64,000 bases of DNA from Eucommia ulmoides (taxonomy: Eukaryota; Streptophyta; Magnoliopsida; Garryales; Eucommiaceae): assembly GCA_016647705.1 (NCBI GenBank), contig CM028334.1, positions 13,363,546-13,427,545 on the forward strand. The letters run 5' to 3'. The translations under genes were made by a program, and so were the position numbers. Positions 48,966 through 60,725 of this stretch are shown here, one piece after another (positions within the stretch are counted from its first letter, which is position 1; the number at the start of each line of letters is the position of its first letter). The notes below the pieces were generated by a model. The model searched no databases and was not told the origin of the DNA. It saw nothing but the letters and a program-made list of their open reading frames with translations.

Positions 48966-49294
48966 CAATAAAAAATAAGTGGAATTACAAAAAAAAAAAA
49001 ATCAGTGAGATTTTTTTTTTAAAAAGTAAAATTAATTAATTTTTTATTAAAAATATATATTTTTTTTTATCAAATTTAAAAAGATAAATGAAAATTTGTA
49101 AATATGTTTTTTTTAGTTTTAGAATATTTGAAAAAAATGATGAATGAAATTGTTTTGTAAATCTTAGAACTATAGAAGGGTAATTTAGGAAAAAGATAGT
49201 TGATTGTACTTTTGGGATGAGTGAAAAAATGATGGTCCTTTAAAAGTTGTCTTTTTAAGAAATGGGACCCCACAAAAAAATTCCCTAACTTTAT

Positions 49295-50575
49295 CTAGGC
49301 TAAAAAGAATGTATAAAATTTATATTAAACTAAACTAATTAACTAAATTATCTATACTAATACAATGAGATGTTTTAAGGGAAATAATTGTCTAGGGATT
49401 AATTTGGTTTACAAATACGTGTTCGATCTCGTTTGACTTACATTTACGGTGTTCAACCTATTTGACAATCTCAGTTCGTAAACTCTTCTTCCACTTCTCT
49501 CGAGTGTAAGACAAGGGAATATATGACTTCGTGTCAACGAAGAAGTCCCCATCAACGTCTTAATGACCCCAGGTCACCTGAGCCTCGCCCTAACGTCATT
49601 GATTGCACACAATCCAATTCTCTCCCGGGTTATTGGATCGTCGCGTTGTGTTTAACCTAGTCCGAATCCGGGGTTACCTCTCCCGAGTGTCAAACCTCGT
49701 ATTCTTGATATATCTAAACAAGCATACATATATAGAATAACAGTAAACACAATCAAACTTCGAAGAACAATCATAACGAAACACCGAAATCATACGAATT
49801 ACATATTTATAAATATATTGTTAATCTCTAAATAATCCACGTTTAACTAAGGGCCATAACCACATTTATAATAAAGCATGAGCTAAACATGCTCACAAAT
49901 TCCTAAGTTAAAGAAATAAAGGAAGAAATCGAAGAACTTAGTCTAGTCCGAAGATTTGTCGCTAAGAACGTTCAACGATCGCTTCGCCGTCTTCTTCTCC
50001 TTCGGGATGTGAGCTCTCTCTCTAAAACTCATCAATCCACTACTAGATATGTTGTAAGGGTGTTAGCATGCAAGAGAGGGCCGAAAAATGAGGGAGGATG
50101 ATGGCTTAAATAGGGAAAATATCTCAAAAATATCTAAAAAACTATCTAATCTGTGCAGAGGTGACCGCCGCAACGGTGGGATTCACCGCCGCGGTAGTGA
50201 GTAGGTCGGTTAAGTGATCACCGTAGCGGTGGAGACAATGGTGGAATTAGTAACCATCCTGGAGTTTCACCGCCTAGGCGGTGAGCTTCCAGCAGATTTA
50301 GGCTCTCTCTACATTTTCATCGCCTAGGCGGTAGTCTGGACGCCTAGGCGGTGGGCTTCTTTCAGAATATTGCCTCCGTGCTTATTTTTTCACCGTTCTT
50401 CAACCGTTCTTGGTTTGATCTGATCGTTTATGCTCCGTTTTCGTACGTTTTTACCCCCCACACTTGATTTATACAAAAAGAATAAAAATTAATTAAAACG
50501 TAATAATATACTATAAAAATTCTCGAAAACTAATTTAGTTCGGTTTGAAAATAGATAGGTAAATCACACCTATCA
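49295..50575 (-). repeat. Element D 5' LTR, second piece
   Basis: It resumes CTAGGCTAAAAAG after the MULE duplication and ends AATCACACCTATCA. It holds four CGCCTAGGCGG-type sites near 50268-50355. The last 425 bases match the left LTR remnant. Confidence 0.8.
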
Positions 50576-51351
50576 GCTATTCAAAAACTCCTAGATAAAA
50601 ACTTTAGCACAACATAGCGGAATTCATATATAATATTATCAAGAATTTCATAAATGTAAACATGTGTTTAATAAAAAAAATCCAAATACAAAATTCAAGT
50701 AATATTTGGAAAAATAGAAGAAATCCAAATCTCCATTGTGAAGAAGTTTCTGATCCAATCTTCAATTTCACGCCTTCTCTGTATTTTCGTTCTCGCTCTC
50801 TTCCAATCTCTCATCTCCCCCTTCTAAATGAGCCAAAATGGGGTTAATATGTGTTTAGATCCGTAGGTTGGTGTTGCAGTCCCGTCGAATTGGATCTGCA
50901 GCGCCATTTTGTTGCTAGGGCTTTATTTTAGGGCAGAACGCTCGCGCTGTAGCACCAAAAGGAACTACAAAATTTGGGCAAGGTTGCACTGCAGCGCCAA
51001 TTTGCGCTAACTAGCTCTACAGCGTAGGTCTTTCCCGCTGCAGCGCAAGGTTTCTGAAAATTGATCATAATTTTATCGTCCGAACTTCGATTGAGGTAAT
51101 TCAAAAAGTTATGGAAAGCTAAGACATAGATCTACAATTTTCATGTTTTGAGTTGTTTCAAATTGGATTGCATCGTAGTCAAAACTGGCCTTGAATTTAC
51201 AACATCTACACTAATTTTGCATCTCTTCTCTCATTTATTTGTATTCCTACAAAACACAACAAAAACACATTAAACTAGCAAAAATACTTGAAAACTCACA
51301 AATATTTAAATTAAATAGTATTTGATTTGTTGGTAAATAACCCACTCATCA
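50576..51351 (-). repeat. Element A 5' LTR, second piece
   Basis: It matches 33793-34594 of the left LTR in order (AACATAGCGGAATTCATAT, the GCTGCAG segment and the TTGTTGGTAAATAAC end). It ends CACTCATCA and is followed by the TSD ACTAT. Confidence 0.85.
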
Positions 51352-51356
51352 ACTAT

Positions 51357-53320
51357 GAAATCCACGGGGTAGAAAAATTTCTCTACTCCTACGAGCACAT
51401 CTTCGATTATGCCCCTCGGTCTTTTTATTGACCTATCGGCTATAGTTGGGACTCTGGGGTCTTTAAATTTTGGTGTTTCACATCCTAAGATAGAATTCAC
51501 TTGTTGTGTTAGCAAGACCTTTTTGACACATGTGTTCTAGATTTTTTTTTTCCATGTACAAAGGTATTTCAGGAATTTAGCATACGCGGAGACCTATTTA
51601 ATAGTGTCAAAGAATAGAATATTAATCTTCACTTGTTTGAATGTCTCAAGGATATCTTCTACTCTAGCGCTATCTTGACTGAAATGGTGAAGGTTGAGTT
51701 AAGTATTGAGGAAATAGAGCTCGAGGAACTGAACATATTTCTTTAGGTGTATCAAGTTCTAGATTCGAACTTTTGGGCTCCTCAACTTTCTTATTTGACT
51801 GTGGTCCTTCGACCTTCTCTTCATTTTCCCTCTCATCCTCTAGAATTCTCTCTTCAAAATCCACCCGATTGTCAACCTTTTTGCCATTCCTAAGGATCGT
51901 AATCAATTGAACGTGCCCGTGAGGCTCGCTTGTTTCCACAATAAAGTGTTGGCTCCTAGGATTATTTATTGGCTGGCTAGGTAACTTCCCCCCATCCCTC
52001 TTATTCAAAGCTTCAGCGAGCTACCCGATTTGGGCATCTAGCCTAGCTATGGACTGAGAATGCAAATTCACTTTTTGGTTTTGCTCTTGATAGAGTTTAA
52101 GAAATTGTTGCATCTCAGTTGGTTGTGTATTTACTTAACCTTGGGATTGGTTAAATCTCAGGGGTGGGTTCTAGTATTGAGGCCTAGAGTGTGAAACAAA
52201 AGGTTGTCCTAGAGTGGGTGTCCTCCATGAGAAATTGGGGTGATTTCGCCGCCCTGGATTATAAGTGTTGGAGTACGAGTTGTTGTCCTGTCGGAGAAAT
52301 GTTTGCGTAGCATCGATATGTTCTTGAACATATTCAGGAATGTGCACTCCCACAGGACACTCAAGGACAGTACGGGATGAGTTTAGACAAATTGAACATG
52401 TCGTAACTGGAGAAGGAGAAGGAGGTGGTTGATTTTGTAAAATTATTTGATCTAACGTTTGGGAAATTAGATTAATTTGTGTAGCGAGGTCTACTTGTTT
52501 GATCTTATACATTCATCCTTTTCGTGCTTGTCTAAGGCCCTCTTTTCCTACTAGCGGATGCATTTTGTAAAGAATTTTCATTTAAATTCTCAAACATGGT
52601 CCAAGTCTCGTCTTCACTTTTTGCGCGGAACATTCCTCCGCAAGACACATCCACCAAATGGCGATTGCATCCAATTAGGCCCTCATAGAAACTTTGCACT
52701 ATTTGTTACTTTGGTACCCCGTGATATGAGCATTGTCTCAAAAGATACTTCATTCGATCCCAATATTCATGGAATTGTTTAGTAGGTTGTTGGGAGAATG
52801 AAGTCATTGCTTCTCTAATTTGTTTGGTTTTCCCAATTGGGAATATTTTTTGTAGGAAATCTTTTGAAGCCCTTCCTAGGTAGTGATGGATACTGGGAGT
52901 AGAGAGTAGACCCATTCCTTAGCCCGATCTTTTAGGGAGAACAGGAAAAGTTTGAGATAAACAATATTCTCAGCTAGGTGGGACAATTTAAATGTGGTGC
53001 AAATTTCTAGAAAGTCATTAAGGTGCCTATAAGAATGGTCAACACCAAGCCCATGGAAGGATGGAAGCATTTGGATAATCAAGAGCTTAATTTCAAATGA
53101 AGTTGCACCCCCTAATTCAGGCAACCTCATGCATGAAGGCGATGTATAGACTGAAGGAATGTAATATTCCTTTAATGATCTAGGTGGTTCTGCAGCTATT
53201 TTAATGAGTTCCGAATTAGCAAATTTAGTGGTTTTATTTTCAGTTCTAGGTCTCCTAGGCACGCTCTCTAATATTTGATCATGGTCAATTTCGTTCGGAA
53301 TGTTAGGTTATTTTTCCCTG
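51357..53320 (-). pseudogene. Element B gag and protease half (broken)
   Basis: On the minus strand from the right: RSLKEYYIPSVYTSPSC and LPSFHGLGVDHSYRHLNDF, FLQKIFPIGKTKQIREAMTSF, KQFHEYWDRMKYLLRQC. Then comes a C-rich segment CSICLNSSRTVLECP with YNPGRRNHPNFSW, a GKLPSQP/LRNGKKVD segment, and the protease-side motif RSIKRPRGIIEDVLV. These are in the order of Athila-like plant gag. Frames change at least four times. The protease is cut at 51357 by element A. Confidence 0.88.
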
Positions 53321-53596
53321 GGCTAAAAAATGAGCACACCCTAAAGACCACTTATGAATTTTTATTTATCTATTATTTCTTTATTTTTTTCTTTTTATTT
53401 ATTTATTTGTTTATTGTTATTATTACTATTATTATAATTATTTGAATTTTTTATTGCTACTAGTTTTTTTTAACTTATTTTATTATTATTTTCTTTATTT
53501 ATTTATGTTTATATTATTTTCCTAATTTTATTTATTTATTATTAAATAAGTAAGAGAAAGAAATATAATAATTAAATTCAATAATTAGCGATGTTG
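53321..53596 (-). other. Element B leader between PBS and gag
   Basis: Very AT-rich, with TTTATTATT words. Nothing coding. Confidence 0.6.
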
Positions 53597-53619
53597 ATCC
53601 CTAACAATGGCACCAAAAT
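53597..53619 (-). other. Element B primer-binding site (tRNA-Asp-like)
   Basis: Plus strand GATCCCTAACAATGGCACCA, a diverged copy of the tRNA-Asp 3' end, one or two bases from the LTR2 edge TGATCGC at 53621. Confidence 0.75.
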
Positions 53620-55353
53620 TTGATCGCTAAAAAATAATATATTTTTAATGGTATTGCAATATTGATGTAATACGGGTTCAAGTTGGATGTTGAACCACAT
53701 GAGTTCAATTATTTTTCTTTCTTTCATAAAAATGAGTTTTTTTTTTTTTTTTAGTTTTGATTTTTTAGTCAAGAATATAAAATAATAAATCTAGACAATA
53801 AGAATAAGGAACCGAGTTAGGAATTGTGGATTTTGTATTTTGGGAATTATGTCATTTTCGTATTTTCTTTTTAATTTGGACCCGTGTAAACGAGCATTCC
53901 CAATTATAAGTCAGAACTACTTAGAAAAATTAGATTGATTATTCAATGGCATGAACTATCTTCGCTATTTAATTCCCACATTACTCTAATTTAAGGTGAA
54001 TTAAAATCTGCACATAATTCATCTAAACCAATAATCAAATTCCAAGAATATGATGATATGATCGTTAGATCTAGACCACAGGTACTATATCTAACGTTCT
54101 AGCAACAACTGAATCTAAAATTGAAATTTCTATAAGAATATTTCGAGATTAAATTCAATCGTAATTAAACTATATTTCAAGAACAATATTCATCATTATA
54201 TAATTGTTCACACATACTCAAGATTTAGTTTAAAAATATAATATTACATTAAAGCTAAATACATATCACAATTCTAACCCGGTTATAGAATGATTATCCG
54301 TTTATGGTGATTTATTCCTCTTCAAAAATGATGTTCCATATCAATCCCATCGATGAATTATCACCACAAATCCAATGGGTTCGAGAAAGAAAATAATAAT
54401 AATAAAAAAAAAAATTGTAAAGAAAACTAAAACAATGGCCACCTGAAGCTTGCTGCCCAAACCAAGTAAAAAAGAATAAGTGAAAAAAAATATAAAATCC
54501 TTCACCCCTCAAAGCCTTGTTGATCGGCCAACAAAAGAAAAAAAGTCTCTAAAAGAATAAAAAAATGAAAATAAATAAGAGAGCCAAAAAATGGAAATTT
54601 GGTCTTCTTTTTTTTTTTTTCTTTTACCGATTGTTTTCTCTCCCCAATTAATAGGCCATTACTTGGCCCTTGCTAGCCGAAGTAATGGTTCCAACGGTAT
54701 GAAACGGTTATAATTTGCTTGATGAGCCTTGAGAAAAAGAAAGAGGCAATATGCCTTGGGAAAAAGGAAAAAAAACAATGAGCCTTGGAAAACGAAAAAG
54801 AACATTGAGCCTTGGGGACAAAAAAGGCGCTAGGCTTTGGCTCATCGCATGTCTTGTTCATAGGCGGGTGCGTATTGCGCGCCACATTTGGTAGACAAAT
54901 ACGACCAACTTTGGATGTCTGTATCTTTCTCATATGAATTCCGATTTTGTCATATAATTAATCATTGGAAAGCTCAGAGAGTCTACTTTTATATTAAACT
55001 TGTTTCATCTCAAAAATCTTACTGTGTAGTTAGTTATGTCTAAAAAAGTGGACGTATATTTTCATTCTAGTGCAAGAAACTACGACTTTTATTCGGTTGA
55101 TAATTTTCTTGCGCATTTTGCTTCCAAAAAGTGTGTTTTTTGTCCAATTTTTCAAATCTACAAAAACAAATAAAATAAATCAATTATACTAATTTAATTT
55201 ATTCAAAATAATAATTAAACTTAGATTAGCGATATTAGATCGCGTAAATTGTGACGTGCTCACACTCCCAAGCCTAAATGTTTCTAGTCCTCAAGTAAAA
55301 CTAAATATTTTAAATAAAAAGTGACTTTCGTGGGAGCACGATTGCATTTAGCG

Positions 55354-56788
55354 TGTAACAACCTGGTTTTCCAAGGCCGTCACTTGGTTTCTCTTCTTTT
55401 ATTCTTACGGAGAAGTAGAAGTAAAACACAAATTACTCCACCACCACGCTTTTGCTGCGTCACTATAATAAAAATAATAATATATTTTACCAGCTCAAAA
55501 ATCCAACGGTTATATAAAATCAACTATTCCGTAATAAAACTAGAAAAAAAAAAAAAAAAAAAAACTCTAAACCACTCGCTTCCAATAACTGTCCTGACAA
55601 CCTCAAAAGCCACAACACCCTCTAACTTTACCTAACGCCAGTAGTGGATCTGTCCCTACTTGAAGTACTTAAAATAAAATATTTTATCAGTGTACGATCT
55701 TCATAACATAAAAAATAATTCATGGATCAAGTATAATTACCAAACACCACTTTCAAAACATAATATAAATATAACTGCACACTAAGTTAAAATAAAATTA
55801 CACAGCTATCATCACAATAAAACAAATGCATTTAAATTAACTAAATAAATTATTTTAATATATAATAAAATACCACACACATATTTTTCTACTAGTCATA
55901 GGATCGTTTCACCTCACAATCGGAAGTTATAACGGTACCAAAACCTGTATAACTGTACAATCTAAGATTTCCATCAGTGTTAAGATTATTCAATATCTCC
56001 ATTGGTAGGACCCAACACATGGTATAAGTTACCATATCATAATGATAATCATCATCGTCAACAACAATAGCAACAACAACAACAATTACCTACAAGATTT
56101 ACCCTCCTATTAGGTCATAACACAACATCCTACAAGACATACCTTCTTGTTAGAATCAATAATATCCTGCAGGATATGCTCTCTTGTCGGGATCACACTA
56201 TGGCATAGTCGGATAATACGAAAAATCGCTTTTCACATTTATAAATTTACTTGATCCACGTAACGTTAGAAAACAATCAGTTTTAATAAGTGTTTTATTT
56301 TTCACAATTTAATACGAAATATAATTTGATAATTTACAAAGAAGACAGTGCACTCATCTCGATAATTACGCCATTTTTCCCTACTACTGTCATAACACTA
56401 GCGAGGTTGGCCTCGCCTGTGAACCTAACAACGACAGGGTCTAAACTATGAATTTATCTAAATAAATCTAATATGCAATGTAATGCGTGAAATGCGTGAC
56501 ACTAAAAATATAGTTTTTCTCGTTCCCAAATTTTCTTGTTAATAAATTAATCGGCAAAAAAATATTAATCAACTATTAATAATATTTATTAGTCAAGGAA
56601 ATATTAAAATTATTATTTTAATAAATTTACAATATTCACAAATTAGATATACCTATATATAAATATACCAACTATATTTCTCGAACCCATATATATATAC
56701 ACACATGTATATATATATTTTACATATGCTCACACACACATATATATATACATATTTATCCACACATATACATGCACGTGTGTGTGTA

Positions 56789-56821
<33 letters not shown>

Positions 56822-57338
56822 TCTTGTTCATACCTGCAAAGAGCGAGAGAGAGAGATAAAGATGTTTTTTTTTTTTTTGGTTTTGTTTTTGACTTGTAAT
56901 ATTTGCTTGAGTGTATATATATAAGGAAAGGTTGATATTCACCGCTTAATCCTCAACCAATTTTATTCATTTATTTATTTTTTATTTTTTTTCATCTTGG
57001 TGCCATGATCCCTTGAATCCACGTCTCCATTCACTTTTTATTCCATTTTTTTTTTTTATCTTTATGCTATTGAACCGAATTTGGATAAATTACACTAATC
57101 TCCCCCACAAATATCTTTAAAATATAATTTAAGCCCAATAGTTAAAATTAACATTTTAAAATAGCGATTGCCCCTACCCCCACCCCCACCCCCAAATTTC
57201 TTAAAACTAATTTTTTTAAATAACATAATAATCCCTAAAAATCTTTAGATGAAAAAAAAAAAAAAATTAGACTCAAATATTTTCTAAATGTTATAAAAAT
57301 GCAAATAAAAATATGCACATACAAGATCGGGTCTTACA
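55354..57338. mobile_element. Solo LTR G, chromovirus type, nested in LTR2
   Basis: It starts TGTAACAACCTGG and ends GGGTCTTACA, 1985 bp. Flanks TAGCG (55349-55353) and TAGTG (57339-57343) are one base apart from a perfect TSD. The empty site is in LTR1. Same family as the LTR of element H. Contains (TA)n/(CA)n near 56690-56830. Confidence 0.83.
56690..56830. repeat. Compound TA/CA/GT microsatellite in solo LTR G
   Basis: Alternating ATATAT, CACACA and GTGTGT tracts. The reading frames on both strands here are simple-sequence artefacts. Confidence 0.85.
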
Positions 57339-57689
57339 TAGTGTATGCAACAAACATTTGAACCCCTAGATCGCCTCTAGTGGAAGAATATAGTTTCATA
57401 AGGGTTACAATGATGCTACCCATAAACATACCAAGTTCTTTATTGTGAATTTTATTCCTTACAAAATATTTGTCAGTCATATCCAATGCTAACACACCAA
57501 GTCGAGATCATACAAGCGTTATTGATATAGTCATTGGTTTCGTAGCACGTGATTCCTAGCAACATTTATTTTTGCACCCACAACACACATGCAACTCTCA
57601 TTTATAGTGAATTTAGCACAAGTAGCCAGTCAACTAGTTTTAAATAATCAAACAATCTTTTCCCTAAAATAAAAATATGTTTGTCTATA

Positions 57690-57690
57690 G

Positions 57691-57730
<40 letters not shown>
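57690..57730. repeat. (TA)n microsatellite in LTR2
   Basis: About 20 TA units. The matching site in LTR1 (28810-28828) has about 6. Confidence 0.85.
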
Positions 57731-57734
<4 letters not shown>

Positions 57735-58289
57735 AACAATTTTCTTTAAATAAGTGGCTTGTGCAAAACTAATCCCACTGTGCTTTCTAAGGTGTCCATG
57801 TGACGAATGTTGGGCCAATGATCCCAATTTAGTTGACTCAGGGCATTAGGTGCTAAGATAGCTTTCAGGCTTAATAACTTGAACATCTTAGACTTGGAGA
57901 TTAACGAGTCATTTTTTGTCTTAACAAATCGCTTCTCCTTTTTTACACGAACACTCAAAACTTATTGTGGCAAGAGGCCTTGTTACTCAGTGAAAGTTCA
58001 TCATTAAGACAAAAAATCATTATTATCAACACAAATTTAGTTTTTTTTATCATTATAAAAAAAAAAAATTCAATTTAAATTCCAGGGTTAAGTTATTCTC
58101 ATGCCCAAACTTAGCAAAGCAGCTCATATACAAAATTTAAAATAAAAGAAAATTAACATCCACGCAAGGGTCAAAAAATAAAATATTTTTAAAAATTAGT
58201 ACAATGCTCCAATGACTATTCAGATAGGCATGCTATCAACGGATATATTGACAAAATTAAGTGCAGAATAAAATATCAGGAGGAATACA

Positions 58290-58712
58290 AGCATTTACCC
58301 CCCCCCCCCAAAAAAAAAAAAACCTAAATCTAGCATTGTCCTCAATGATAAAAGTACGAATAGCCTTGACAAGGAAAGATAATACCTGGCGTATTCATAA
58401 ATATGGTATAACTGAATAGGTGTAGAATGCCTACAAATTTGTCCCTACAAACTTGTCTACCAATATACTCAATGAGAATCAACAAAATAAAGTGTAATAA
58501 CAGTAAAACTACAATAACGAAAACAAAATAAAATAAATACTCTAAAACAATAGTGGGTTGTCTCACACTTAGCGTTAAATTTAACTTCTTTAACAGACGT
58601 AATGGGGGCATCATGAACAAATTGGGTCAACTAAGTTGACCTCATTGATGACACCTCACTCCTCAAAGCCTGCCATATGCTTCAACCTTTGGCCGTCAAC
58701 ATTAAGTTTTCG
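58290..58712 (-). mobile_element. Second internal 3' end of element B family (after LTR2)
   Basis: It begins at the PPT complement (GCATTTACCCCCC) and follows the sequence of 29548-29935, including CTAGCATTGTCCTC and the integrase tail VDGQRLKHM. It breaks off near 58712, where a MuDR-like sequence begins. Confidence 0.8.
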
Positions 58713-58734
58713 GCCGCATCCTCTTTCTTCCTTA

Positions 58735-59033
58735 AGTGAATATTCAACTGTCACCCGTTTTTTATCATTCTTTATGAACTAAAATTTGAACCCAACTTGT
58801 TCAACATATTTTCTTAGTATTTCTCGGAATTTTAGTATTTCGCCCTTAAAAATTTCTCCAACTTCTTTGATGTCTTCAACCCAATAATCGAATAGTAATA
58901 TTTTTTTAGGTAATGAGTAAAAAACCGCCAATAAGTCATTGTCCCTATTCATGTCGCCTACGCTCCCTTGTTCCCCTTGGAGATTTAATAAACATTTTAT
59001 GCCTGCTAACACTGGACCCACTCCCGTTCCCAT
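58735..59033 (-). pseudogene. MuDR-type transposase, N-terminal domain fragment
   Basis: The minus strand reads KGEILKFREILRKYVEQVGF, a stop, then FIKNDKKRVTVEYSL. This is the pattern of the plant MuDR N-terminal DNA-binding region (DBD_Tnp_Mut, 'GxxFxxxxEFRxALxxYAxxxGFxxKxxKNDxxRVTVxC'). The preceding acidic segment is also typical. Catalytic and zinc-finger parts are absent. Confidence 0.65.
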
Positions 59034-59390
59034 ACGTCTTTATTTCCACCCCCACATATTTGAGTTTATTGCACATGCAAGACTAACTATCATATCTAAA
59101 TCATTCTGACACGTTATTAGGCCCCTGTCATGCCCTGGTATCGAGTGATTAATACATCTCAAATGAATCATCCCTCAACACGTTTCACCTTGATAATAAA
59201 TTTTGAATTAAAAACTCATGCGTGAATTCATTGTTGACTTTAATGCCCAAAAAGTATTCGTCAAATTTGCACATCAAAATTATACGAATCGCCATTACCC
59301 CAAAGTAAATCTGCAATTACAAAAATTCTTCAGATGTACATTAACCACCTACATATCAATATATCATGTAAAATCTATTGCAACATTCAT
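59034..59390. other. Spacer, no feature recognised
   Basis: It may be upstream sequence of the MuDR-like element. A 61-codon plus frame at 59218-59403 has no domain. Confidence 0.4.
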
Positions 59391-59595
59391 ATATGAACAT
59401 TAATGTGACATGATCGTTAACGTGTGCCCCTTTAATCATGCGTGTTAACGTTAACGTACTACAAACATTTTGGTTAAAACATCCCTAATTCACCAATAAA
59501 AAAGGTGTTGCCATAAAACAAAAATCGATTGCAAACATGAATGCAGAACATTAACGTGTTTCCTACCTTATCAAAACCTATTTTCACATCAAAAA
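59391..59595. repeat. Diverged repeat, left copy (ACATTAACGT type)
   Basis: It shares ACTACAAACATT, AAAATCGATTG, AACATTAACGT and ACCTATTTTCACA, in the same order, with 63766-63940. The chromovirus region lies between the two copies. Confidence 0.6.
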
Positions 59596-59775
59596 TATAA
59601 TATCCTGAAAATTTGTATTTTTAAAAATATTATTTTATATAAATTTAATATTTTTGGGACTATTTTGTAAATTTAAGTTATAAATAATATTTGATAATTT
59701 TTGTGGATTAAATGTTAATTTTAAATTGACGTTCAGAAGTTTTTGGGACTAATGTGTTATTTAAAATATAGCATA
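59596..59775. repeat. AT-rich LTR-like fragment
   Basis: Contains TTTTTGGGACTATTTTG and GTTTTTGGGACTAATGTG, words seen in opposite orientation near the ends of LTRs G and H. Borders are unclear. Confidence 0.35.
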
Positions 59776-60725
59776 CAAATACCCCGGCTCGACTAGACGG
59801 TTGATTCTTCCCCTGCCCTCGCTGGCCGACACTCTGTCTAGATATACTCTGCTGTCGCCCAGAGTATGACTGTCGTGGATCACGGCTTCTAATGGATTGA
59901 TCAATCGATAGGGCCCGAGCAACTGGCGGTCGAGTTACCGTTCCCCGAGAAGTGCCACCTGGATATCTACTAGGTGACTCGAATCTACCCCTTTTGTACT
60001 ATTCACGACTCTTGACGACTTCCTGAACATCATTTTCCACTAACTTTTCCGTATTCACTAATTCAGCGTAACTATTAATTTGTCTGCTCGTTAGCTTGGA
60101 ACGGATTTCTAAATTGATCCATTTTTTGGAATCGTCTGCATTTCGCCTCTTCCGCTTTTACCAAATCAGGGACAAAACGAGACAAGACATCGAATTTAAT
60201 TTCGTATTGCTGGACGGTCATCTTCCTCTGCTTTAAAACTATAAACTCTTCCTCCATTTGGAACCAATAGGATTCAGGGAAATATTTCTCATTGAACACT
60301 GCAACAAATCGGTCTCAAGTAATTTCCTTGCTGGGAACCGAAAGTAACCTCTTCATCTCCTCCCACCAATGTTCGGCCTCTTCTTTCAACTAGAAGGTAG
60401 CAAGTGGAACTCGGCTATCACCAGTAATCCCTATGGCCTCAAATACATGGCCCACGCCTCTCAACCAGTTATCAGCATCAGCTGGACCCGCAGTTCCTGT
60501 GAAAACCGAAGGATCCAACTCCTTAAATCTTTTCAAAAATACTGTCTGGGAAGTAGCTGTGTCAGTTTGGGCTCTTCGACATTCCATCATTTTCACCTGC
60601 TGTTCTGTTAGCTGTGCAGCAGCCTGCAGAATTCTTTCAACGGTATCTAAGCTTTCCTACATCCTGTTTCTCTGCCTTTGGGGTCCAACAGTCCCAGAGC
60701 TCTCATTTTCACGCTCCATCGTCAC
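59776..60725 (-). pseudogene. Element H gag (chromovirus type, truncated)
   Basis: The minus strand starts near 60720 and reads FKELDPSVFTGTAGPADADN and then WLRGVGHVFEAI at 60470-60540. A frame change is followed by FNEKYFPESYWFQMEEEF, MTVQQYEIKFDVLSRFVPDL and EEAKCRRFQ at 60140-60300, then an R/Q/S-rich tail. This is the retrotransposon gag domain as in plant chromoviruses. The sequence is cut near 59775 before any zinc knuckle or pol. Confidence 0.85.

Larger units (their letters stand above)
45436..49285. mobile_element. Non-autonomous Mutator-like element (MULE, 3850 bp)
   Basis: A perfect 9-bp TSD TAACTTTAT lies at 45427-45435 and 49286-49294. The left end is GGGGTTTTCCTCC and the complement of the right end is GGGAATTTTTTTG. 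The inverted ends match loosely over the first 50 bases (CCCATT and ACAACTTTTTAAG stand out). A 9-bp duplication with G-rich ends fits Mutator. There is no transposase. Inside: a GC-rich block at 45640-45960, an AT-rich middle, and a right-hand repeat array. It interrupts the LTR of element D cleanly. Confidence 0.8.
43070..50575 (-). mobile_element. Element D: non-autonomous LTR retrotransposon, left LTR truncated
   Basis: A left LTR remnant lies at about 43070-43475, the internal region at 43476-45277, and the right (5') LTR at 45278-50575, interrupted by a MULE. The PBS TTTTGGCGCCATTACCGAGG sits on the minus strand. A PPT (complement of AATACCCCCAAATTTGG) lies at 43476. It has no gag or pol apart from a short stub near the PBS. 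The right side re-enters element A's LTR at 50576 (GCTAT). Confidence 0.8.
33122..51351 (-). mobile_element. Element A: non-autonomous LTR retrotransposon, host of nested elements C, D and the MULE
   Basis: Perfect TSD ACTAT at 33117-33121 and 51352-51356. The plus-strand ends are TGGTAAC and CACTCATCA. The left (3') LTR is 33122-34594, the internal region 34595-37407, and the right (5') LTR is in two pieces (37408-37671 and 50576-51351). The PBS for tRNA-Asp lies at 37382-37403. A tract complementary to AATACTCCCAAACTC serves as PPT at 34595. The only coding trace is a short gag stub next to the PBS. It has no pol. Confidence 0.88.
53621..58289 (-). repeat. Element B, LTR2, with solo LTR G inside
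   Basis: It starts TGATCGCTAAAAAATAAT and ends AGGAATACA. It is homologous to LTR1 apart from solo LTR G and small indels (extra GCCTTGGGAAAAAGG-type words near 54720-54830). It serves as 5' LTR for the internal region to its left and as 3' LTR for the fragment to its right. Confidence 0.83.
25593..58712 (-). mobile_element. Element B: Athila/Tat-like Ty3-gypsy retrotransposon, composite, heavily nested
   Basis: Minus orientation. LTR1 is 25593-29547. The pol-side internal region is 29548-33116, then element A, then the gag side 51357-53620, then LTR2 53621-58289. A second internal 3' end follows (58290-58712). The PBS matches tRNA-Asp. Internal order on the minus strand is gag, protease, RT, RNase H, integrase, which is the Ty3-gypsy order. 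Every reading frame is broken. The left flank of LTR1 is the LINE (GAGGG); no matching duplication is seen on the right. Confidence 0.85.
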
